Translations under genes and position numbers: made by a program | Assembly: GCA_964404605.1 (NCBI GenBank) | Contig: CAYOKT010000084.1 | Span: 1 to 11,903 of the forward strand | Direction: 5' to 3' | Length of the DNA: 11,903 nucleotides | Source: CAYOKT01 sp964404605 | Lineage (GTDB): Bacteria; Electryoneota; Electryoneia; Electryoneales; Electryoneaceae | In this document: one piece after another, positions 1-4,960 of the stretch | Numbering within the stretch: the stretch's first letter is position 1 | Layout: the number at the start of each line of letters is the position of its first letter | Notes under the pieces: generated by a model | What the model saw: the letters and a program-made list of their open reading frames with translations, nothing else | What the model was told of the DNA's origin: nothing | Database searches by the model: none

Positions 1-69
1 TGTATTTGAAGTAGGGGAAACCTTCACGCTGTCATCGAAGCTGACAGGGCCACCCAATGACATACATTT

Positions 70-90
70 CCCGGGGTCGGCGACCCCGGG
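70..90. repeat. 21-bp G+C-rich inverted repeat
   Basis: Two perfect 10-base arms (CCCGGGGTCG and CGACCCCGGG) flank a single central G. The right arm runs into the sequence CCCCGGGCCACCCGCC (84-99), which recurs exactly at 220-235 beside a second inverted repeat. This suggests a family of related intergenic elements. Confidence 0.75.
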
Positions 91-114
91 CCACCCGCCG
101 CATTCGCCGGCTAT

Positions 115-142
115 TGTCATCCTGAACGACAGTGAAGGATCT
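115..142 (+). repeat. Dispersed-repeat-like motif (TGTCATCCTGA...GAAGGATCT)
   Basis: The segment opens with TGTCATCCTGAACG and closes with GTGAAGGATCT. Its ATCCT/AGGAT ends give it weak self-complementarity. From memory, strings of this form are a common non-coding interspersed repeat in many bacterial genomes. Only one copy is visible here, so repeat status rests on that recollection and not on this window. Confidence 0.45.
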
Positions 143-208
143 CGAAACGCAATGTTTGGTATCCAATGGAAGAGTGGCGTATTCGAGGCTCTTTCTTCTT
201 CTATGAAA

Positions 209-226
209 CCCGGGGCAAGCCCCGGG
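209..226. repeat. 18-bp inverted repeat CCCGGGGC-AA-GCCCCGGG
   Basis: Perfect 8-base arms surround an AA centre. It is followed by GGCCACCCGCC, as is the inverted repeat at 70-90, so both carry the same 16-base tag CCCCGGGCCACCCGCC. The different arm sequences with a shared flank resemble modular intergenic repeat units. Confidence 0.75.
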
Positions 227-239
227 CCACCCGCCATGA

Positions 240-259
240 GGGCACGGCGCGCCGTGCCC
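240..259. repeat. 20-bp perfect palindrome, copy 1
   Basis: GGGCACGGCGCGCCGTGCCC is perfectly self-complementary with no loop. An identical copy lies at 11361-11380, also intergenic. Two exact 20-base matches about 11 kb apart, both outside genes, mark a genuine repeat family and not chance G+C bias. Confidence 0.85.
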
Positions 260-308
260 CCCTGCGACGTCGGTAAACAGCCGGGCAAACCGGTCGTGGC
301 ACAGCCGC

Positions 309-1928
309 TCAGGGCAGGTAGTATCCGCTCCCGGTGACCTGGCCGACGGCGCCCGCCTCGATGCGCATCGTGATATCAGGACAGACGCGGTAGCGGTCCT
401 CCCCGAGGAAGACCTCCAGCCCGACGATCACCGCCTCCATCACATCGAGCCCGACGCGGTCGGCGAGGGCGAACGGACTGGCGGGCAACCCGAGGGCGTC
501 CTTGACCGCCTGGTCCGCCTCCGCCGGGGAGGCGACGATCCCTTCGCGGACGACATAGGCGGTGGCGTTGATCAGGGTCGCCAGCAGTCGCGCACTCACC
601 CCGCCCGGCTCATCGGCGACCTCGAACGGGTGCAGTCCGAGGTGGCCGGCGGCGGCGGCGGCCCGCGCCAGGTCGGCCGTGTCCGAACTGGACGGTTTCA
701 TCAGTTCGACCGCGGGGATGTCCCACAGGGGCGGGAGCCCGCCGAACCCCACCGCGCACAGGTCCTGCGGCACCACCTGCACGGCGATGGTCGAGGCCGC
801 GTTCAGGGTGTGCGCCCAGAGCTGGCCGCCCTCGGCGAAATACGGCTGCAGGAAGTCGATCAGGCGAAGGCGGTCCTCCACCGGGGAGAGCAGGCACTCG
901 AGCACCAGGTCGTAGGGACCGTGCCGACCGACCGCCTTCAAATCCGCATCCTCGAAACCCTCGCTGTCCCACATCGCCAGGGTATGCGCGCGCACACGCC
1001 CGCCGGACGATTCGTACAGGGTCTCGCTCCACGCCTTGGCCAGGTGGGGCGAGCCGGCGATAAGAACGGCTTTCGGCGCTTCCTCCCCTCCGGCGGCGGC
1101 CGCCGACCCGGGTCCCTTGGCGAGGTCCCGCCACAGCGAGCCCGGCCTGTCGGGCGGAAACGCGTCCGCCACCACCCGGAAACGCGAGTCCCCGGGGTTC
1201 ACGGCGGCCATCAGGCGGGCCACTTCGCCGCGACGGGATGGACCCTCCCGCAGCACCCGGGCGAACACCCCCCACTCGCTCCCGAAAACCGCGCGGGAGA
1301 GATGCTCCACCAGCGCCGGGGGGATGCCGCTCTCGCGGACCAGGCGCCACGCCTCCGTCTCAAGGGGAACGCGCACCCGTTCGAGCATTCCGCCGCGCGC
1401 ATCGTATTCGAGGGTGACGTGGAAGGGGGCGACATCCTGCGCCCAGCGGGAGGCCAGGTCGAGGGTCTCCGCGGTGGAGCCGGGCAGCCGGACGATTTCG
1501 AGCCCATAGCCCCTCTCCCCCTGCACCATGCGGAGCCCGAAGCAGCGTTCGGCGGGAACCTCCCTGAACTCCTCGAGGGTGATGCGGGCGGCAGGGCTCC
1601 GGGCAAGCAGCCCCACCGCCTTCGCCGAGTCGAACATCTTCCGGAACGACTCGTCGTCCTGGTCGAGCTGTCCCAGGTCGACGAGCAGGATATCCACCTC
1701 CTCTTCCCCGCCCTCCTCGAGGAGGGTGATCGGCGGCGGCCCCGGGGAGGCCCCTTCCCCGGCCGGGGGAATGGCAGCGAGCCGCTCCTCCGCCCCGTCC
1801 CGCACCTCTTGATCCGGCAGGAAAACGAAAAGTCGCACCCGTGGATTGCCCGCGAGCTGCGTGGCGAAGACGGGCGGCACCAGGGCGGGCCCGGCGAGGA
1901 GAACACGCCATAACGACGGCCGGCTCAT
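309..1928 (-). CDS. PaaH-like 3-hydroxyacyl-CoA dehydrogenase homologue, degenerate
   Basis: This 539-residue protein resembles 3-hydroxybutyryl/3-hydroxyadipyl-CoA dehydrogenases of the PaaH type. Those enzymes oxidise 3-hydroxyacyl-CoA with NAD in fatty-acid or phenylacetate breakdown. The layout matches: an N-terminal Rossmann-like half (about 5-175), a shrunken first 3HCDH C-terminal domain (about 185-270), a second reduced Rossmann-like segment (about 285-435) and a well-preserved C-terminal 3HCDH domain (about 440-537), ending GSGYY where the family has G.GFYDY. The usual GxGxMG nucleotide loop is replaced by LLAGPALVPP at the N terminus and LIAGSPHLA in the second segment. The catalytic His of GLHFFNP is Arg133 (GLRMVQG). 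A Glu matching the dyad partner may remain in GLEIV. I infer that ordinary dehydrogenase activity is lost or changed. A GGGAG ribosome site sits about 8 bases before the ATG. It lies last in a same-strand row of three genes, with a 126-bp gap above it that holds a hairpin. Confidence 0.8.
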   Translation of the reverse strand: MSRPSLWRVLLAGPALVPPVFATQLAGNPRVRLFVFLPDQEVRDGAEERLAAIPPAGEGASPGPPPITLLEEGGEEEVDILLVDLGQLDQDDESFRKMFDSAKAVGLLARSPAARITLEEFREVPAERCFGLRMVQGERGYGLEIVRLPGSTAETLDLASRWAQDVAPFHVTLEYDARGGMLERVRVPLETEAWRLVRESGIPPALVEHLSRAVFGSEWGVFARVLREGPSRRGEVARLMAAVNPGDSRFRVVADAFPPDRPGSLWRDLAKGPGSAAAAGGEEAPKAVLIAGSPHLAKAWSETLYESSGGRVRAHTLAMWDSEGFEDADLKAVGRHGPYDLVLECLLSPVEDRLRLIDFLQPYFAEGGQLWAHTLNAASTIAVQVVPQDLCAVGFGGLPPLWDIPAVELMKPSSSDTADLARAAAAAGHLGLHPFEVADEPGGVSARLLATLINATAYVVREGIVASPAEADQAVKDALGLPASPFALADRVGLDVMEAVIVGLEVFLGEDRYRVCPDITMRIEAGAVGQVTGSGYYLP

Positions 1929-1948
1929 GATTCGCTCCCAATAAGGAC

Positions 1949-1983
1949 GGCGCGACGGGAGTGGATTGCCACTCCGCCGCGCC
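1949..1983 (-). promoter_or_regulatory. Long hairpin upstream of the PaaH-like gene
   Basis: A 7-bp stem (GGAGTGG/CCACTCC, 4-base loop, 1958-1975) is extended by a 6-bp outer stem (GGCGCG/CGCGCC, 1949-1954 with 1978-1983) across a small internal loop. It lies between the tandem-SRPBCC gene and the PaaH-like gene, 21 bases before the latter's start. There is no U-run after it, so a simple intrinsic terminator is doubtful. An attenuating or mRNA-processing structure is possible. Confidence 0.4.
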
Positions 1984-2054
1984 GTGTGTTGTCCGGTCCA
2001 TCGACGCCCGGCGAACTCCCGCGGCGACCCTGCCGCTCCTCAGGCCGCACGCCC

Positions 2055-2966
2055 TCAGGCCTCCTTGAACGGCTCGATGAGAATCGAGAGGAAGATCGGG
2101 TGCCGACGGGTCTCGAGGTAGCGCTTGAAGTCGTTCATTACCGCCGCCCAGCCGTCATAGTCCACCCGGCTCGAGAGCACCACCGGCTCGGTGAAACTGC
2201 CCTCGTAGAGGGAGACACGGGTGCCGTTGCCCTCGTCCTTCAGTTCCCAACGGACGACCAGGTTCGGGTCCTCGCCGGCCACCTCGCGCCACCCGAAGGC
2301 GAACTTGCTGTTCTCCTCCACCTCGAGCACCGGGAGCTTGTCCCAGCCGAGGTCGAGTTCGCCGCCCTCCTTCAGGTCCAGCTTCTTGATCTGCGGAGCG
2401 AAGAAGCCCCGGATTCCATCGACAGTCGTCAGGGTCTCGTAGACCTCATCCCGTTTCGTCGCGGTCCACAGTTCGAGGCGAAACTCCTTGCCCTTGCGCG
2501 GTGTGAACTCGGGCCGCACCCAGGCTGCCGCGCCCTCCATGTGAAAAACGAAGCCGTTCAGGAGCAGGGTCCACAGGTTCCGCAGGTCATCATCGGTTAT
2601 CTCATCCGCGCCGACGATGTGGTCCACGTCGAGACGGCTGTATCCGTCCATCTGGGTGATGCGGTAACGGACTTCGCTGTAGATGATCTCGCCGTCCCGG
2701 CGTCGAATCGGCCACGCGATCCGAAGGGTTTTCTCTTCCGCATCCACCGCGAGAATCTTCTGCTCGGGGCGCTCATCATAGCGGAGGAAGGGGACGAACT
2801 TCCCGCCGAAGCTGTACTCGCCGCCCTCCTTGAGCTCAATGCTCGCCTGCTGGGCGAACCAGATCTGCAACTCGCGAACATCGGTGATTCCGCGCCATGC
2901 GATGTCCGCCGGCACGCGCACGTCCACCGCGACGGATGCCTTTTTCTTTTTCGAGTCCGTGGCCAT
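2055..2966 (-). CDS. Tandem AHSA1/SRPBCC-domain protein
   Basis: This 303-residue soluble protein consists of two START-like (SRPBCC) folds of the AHSA1 type, at about 10-150 and 160-290. Each has the usual opening strand followed by a helix (VPADIAWRGITD; TKRDEVYETLTT). Each also has the same LKEGGE hairpin followed by a GG or GW turn (45-55 and 198-208), evidence of internal duplication. Bacterial members bind hydrophobic ligands or act as chaperone co-factors. The ligand and role cannot be told from sequence. The N terminus is lysine-rich (KKKK at 6-9), and no signal peptide or membrane segment is seen. An AAGGA ribosome site lies about 9 bases before the ATG. It lies 114 bp below the membrane ligase gene and 126 bp above the PaaH-like gene, on the same strand, so shared transcription is possible but the gaps are wide. 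Confidence 0.85.
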   Translation of the reverse strand: MATDSKKKKASVAVDVRVPADIAWRGITDVRELQIWFAQQASIELKEGGEYSFGGKFVPFLRYDERPEQKILAVDAEEKTLRIAWPIRRRDGEIIYSEVRYRITQMDGYSRLDVDHIVGADEITDDDLRNLWTLLLNGFVFHMEGAAAWVRPEFTPRKGKEFRLELWTATKRDEVYETLTTVDGIRGFFAPQIKKLDLKEGGELDLGWDKLPVLEVEENSKFAFGWREVAGEDPNLVVRWELKDEGNGTRVSLYEGSFTEPVVLSSRVDYDGWAAVMNDFKRYLETRRHPIFLSILIEPFKEA

Positions 2967-2987
2967 TGTTGTCGTCCTTGCTCGTCC

Positions 2988-3002
2988 CCGTCACGGTGAC
3001 GG
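2988..3002. promoter_or_regulatory. 15-bp inverted repeat upstream of the SRPBCC gene
   Basis: CCGTCAC-G-GTGACGG has perfect 7-base arms around one base. It lies 22-36 bases before the start codon of the minus-strand SRPBCC gene. The size and place suit a dimeric repressor operator or a small 5' hairpin. No regulator gene for it is visible here. Confidence 0.35.
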
Positions 3003-3080
3003 AGATGGGGTTATGGTTGAAATCCGCGGAAACGTCCGTCTCTTCAGTCGTGGAACGCCCCGCGCCTTGAACCGGCTAAC

Positions 3081-4844
3081 TTAGTGACTCTTCGGGCCCT
3101 TCACAACCCCCGAGGCGCCGCCCTCCTCCCCGCTCGGAACCGTAACAGCGGCCGTGGCCGGGGGCACGGTGTCTTCCGTTTCCGAAGGCACGGCGTCTTC
3201 CGCTTCCGGGGGGCCGTACCCGGCGGCGAAAATAATCCCGGTCAGCAGGGCGGCGACAAGCCCCGCCGAGGGGTCGCCGAGAGCGTGGTCGGTAAAGCCG
3301 TGCAGGACGGCGACGACGAGCACGCCTCCCAGCGCCGTCGCCTCGGCCCCCTTGCGGCGGATGAGACCGTAGAGGAGGACGACGATCACGGTCCAGGTCG
3401 CCGCCAGCCCGATCAACCCGCCGGAAGTCGCGGCCTCGAGGATCAGGCTGTGGGCGTCATACCCGAGGAACTGTCGCATCGCACCGGGACCATAGCCGGT
3501 CCAGGGGCGGCTGCGGAAGATGCTGAACGCATCCCCCCAGACGGCGACCCGGGAGTGCGGCGATCCCCTGTCGATGGCGCGCCGGGCCTCATCGCGCAGC
3601 TCCGGTTCGTCCAGCGGAACGAGGGCCTCGAGCCGGAAGCCGGTTCCCTCCGCGCGGTTGCTGTAGGCGAGGAGGAAGTCGAAGCCCTCCTCCCCCCCGA
3701 GCCAACCGCCGGGACCGCGCAGGTCCACCGCGAGGAGGCCGACCCCCTCCCCGGGGTTGAAGGGGAGGGTGACAGTGACCTGTTCGCCGGGCTTCACCGT
3801 TCGCCCGAGCACGTGCGCCTGCCAGCGGGCGGGAACGAGGCTTTTATGGTACCCGCTGCGCCGGAAGGAGAACCGGTGAAAGCCCATTTCGTACCCGGCC
3901 CGCCAAGGCAGGGGGCCGGGATTGAGGAAGGTGAAGCGCAGGGAATCGGTGGACCCCGGTCCCTCGAGCGGTGTAATGTCGTGGGTGATGACCGCCACCG
4001 GGCTGCGCGCGACACTCCAGCGCGCCCTGAGCGCCGGGTGCAGCATCGCCAACCAGGAGGCGAACAGGAGAGCCACCGAGATCCCGACATAGCGTGAACG
4101 GCGGCCGCTCCGGCTGAGGAGAACGACCAGCATGCCGAACAGGGCGGCGAGCGGGGCGGTCCGGGAGAAGGTCGCCAGCGCCGCGAGCCAGAGGATCGCC
4201 ACGCCCAGCGCGGCGACATCGCGGCTGCGATCCCGCAGGGCATACGCCGCCGCCGTGACCAGCGGGAGCAGAACCGCCGCGAGCCAGGCGAGGGCCACGC
4301 CGCTCCGCAAGGGGCCCGTGGCCCTCATCAGGAGCGACCAGTGATCCGAACCGGGCGAGAACAGGCGGTCGAAGGACTGAACGAGGGAGACCCCCAGCAG
4401 GTCACCGAGCCCGAGAAGGGCGGCGGCGAGGCCGCTGAGAACCAGTGCCGTCAACACCGCGATCCGCTCCAGCCTCACACCGGCGTACAGCACCGCCACG
4501 GCGGAGGCGAGCAGGAGCAGTCCCGCGAGGCGTCCGGTGGCGGCCCAGAGCGGCTGGCCGCGGGTGTGAACCATGACCGCGCTGACGGCGAGCCAGGCGA
4601 GGAGCGCAACCGGCAGCGCCGCCCACCGCCGGCGCAGCGGGGTGCCGGCGCGGCGCAGGTGCAGCGCCGCGAAGAGAAAGACCAGCACGCCGATCAGCAC
4701 CTGTGGAGAGATCGCCAGCAACCCCAGCGTGAAAAGCGGACGGGTGGGGATGAACGGTGCGCTCAGGGCGAGCAGCATCACAGCCCCCCGGCCCGCCTGG
4801 GCCGGAAGCGACCGTTCGTCCCGTTTCGGGACTCCGGGTGTCAT
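3081..4844 (-). CDS. O-antigen ligase/Wzy-family membrane protein with Ig-like insert
   Basis: This 587-residue polytopic inner-membrane protein is of the O-antigen ligase/polymerase superfamily, which transfers or polymerises undecaprenyl-diphosphate-linked glycans on the periplasmic face. About eight hydrophobic helices fill residues 22-270. A large periplasmic loop follows, then the signature RPWTGYGPG (446-454) with AHSLILEAATSGGLIG (464-479), the family's RPW.G.GPG...HN..LE...tGl.Gl pattern, and final helices to about 542. The loop contains an extra segment (about 282-399) reading as an Ig-like beta sandwich: LRFTFLNPGPLPW, then a late VKPGEQVTVTLPF strand. The tail is Pro/Glu/Thr-rich. 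I chose the ATG at 4844 because it follows the predicted promoter by about 25 bases and has GGAAAA upstream. The frame stays open to 4967, but that would overlap murG. The substrate is unknown: lipopolysaccharide, capsule or another wall glycan are all possible. Confidence 0.8.
   Translation of the reverse strand: MTPGVPKRDERSLPAQAGRGAVMLLALSAPFIPTRPLFTLGLLAISPQVLIGVLVFLFAALHLRRAGTPLRRRWAALPVALLAWLAVSAVMVHTRGQPLWAATGRLAGLLLLASAVAVLYAGVRLERIAVLTALVLSGLAAALLGLGDLLGVSLVQSFDRLFSPGSDHWSLLMRATGPLRSGVALAWLAAVLLPLVTAAAYALRDRSRDVAALGVAILWLAALATFSRTAPLAALFGMLVVLLSRSGRRSRYVGISVALLFASWLAMLHPALRARWSVARSPVAVITHDITPLEGPGSTDSLRFTFLNPGPLPWRAGYEMGFHRFSFRRSGYHKSLVPARWQAHVLGRTVKPGEQVTVTLPFNPGEGVGLLAVDLRGPGGWLGGEEGFDFLLAYSNRAEGTGFRLEALVPLDEPELRDEARRAIDRGSPHSRVAVWGDAFSIFRSRPWTGYGPGAMRQFLGYDAHSLILEAATSGGLIGLAATWTVIVVLLYGLIRRKGAEATALGGVLVVAVLHGFTDHALGDPSAGLVAALLTGIIFAAGYGPPEAEDAVPSETEDTVPPATAAVTVPSGEEGGASGVVKGPKSH
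3163..3210 (-). repeat. 24-bp tandem duplication in the ligase tail
   Basis: Two adjacent 24-base units (3163-3186 and 3187-3210) match at 20 of 24 positions. They encode the repeated acidic octapeptide seen as EAEDAVPS and ETEDTVPP in the C-terminal tail of the membrane ligase. Because the unit length is a multiple of three, the frame is kept. The tail is probably disordered and tolerant of length changes. Confidence 0.6.
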
Positions 4845-4875
4845 TCGATGTTTTCCGCGTGTGAACATCCACGGC

Positions 4876-4905
4876 AAGGTAGCGGACGGCGCAGTGCGGC
4901 GGCAA
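4876..4905 (-). promoter_or_regulatory. Predicted sigma-70-type promoter for the ligase gene
   Basis: On the minus strand TTGCCG (4900-4905) is followed after 18 bases by TACCTT (4876-4881). A start near 4870 would leave a leader of about 25 bases before the ATG at 4844. It would exclude the longer open frame to 4967. The same hexamer pattern occurs before murG and before the DUF3467 gene. Confidence 0.45.
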
Positions 4906-4908
4906 CCC

Positions 4909-4937
4909 TTGCGGACGCGGGCGGGGATGCTTACGTT
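4909..4937 (+). promoter_or_regulatory. Predicted sigma-70-type promoter for murG-mraY
   Basis: TTGCGG (4909-4914) is followed after 17 bases by TACGTT (4932-4937). Transcription would begin near 4944, just before the GGGAGGG ribosome site at 4948-4954, giving a short leader of about 17 bases. It is back to back with the ligase promoter, with only three bases between the two -35 boxes, so a single factor could affect both directions. Confidence 0.45.
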
Positions 4938-4947
4938 CGTGCCGCAC

Positions 4948-4954
4948 GGGAGGG
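4948..4954 (+). promoter_or_regulatory. murG ribosome binding site
   Basis: GGGAGGG lies six bases before the ATG at 4961. It favours that ATG over the out-of-frame ATG at 4957. Confidence 0.7.
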
Positions 4955-4960
4955 CGATGG

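Larger units (their letters stand above)
1..308. other. Non-coding region rich in short palindromes
   Basis: No convincing gene lies here. A 61-codon open frame at 152-337 runs through two palindromes and has no ribosome site, so I do not call it. The stretch holds a 6-bp stem-loop at 29-47 (CTGTCA, 7-base loop, TGACAG), three stronger G+C-rich inverted repeats and one dispersed-repeat-like motif, each listed separately. It lies just downstream of the stop codon of the minus-strand gene ending at 309. The hairpins could therefore end or protect that transcript, although none is followed by a U-run in that direction. Confidence 0.7.

Noticed and set aside
152..337. Small plus-strand gene in the left repeat region
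   Set aside because: No ribosome site, runs through two palindromes, and overlaps the end of the PaaH-like gene.
630..1913. Plus-strand open frame of 427 codons opposite the PaaH-like gene
   Set aside because: It is antisense to a clear family member, has a composition rich in His, Arg, Pro and Gly typical of mirrored high-G+C codons, and shows no domain or ribosome site.
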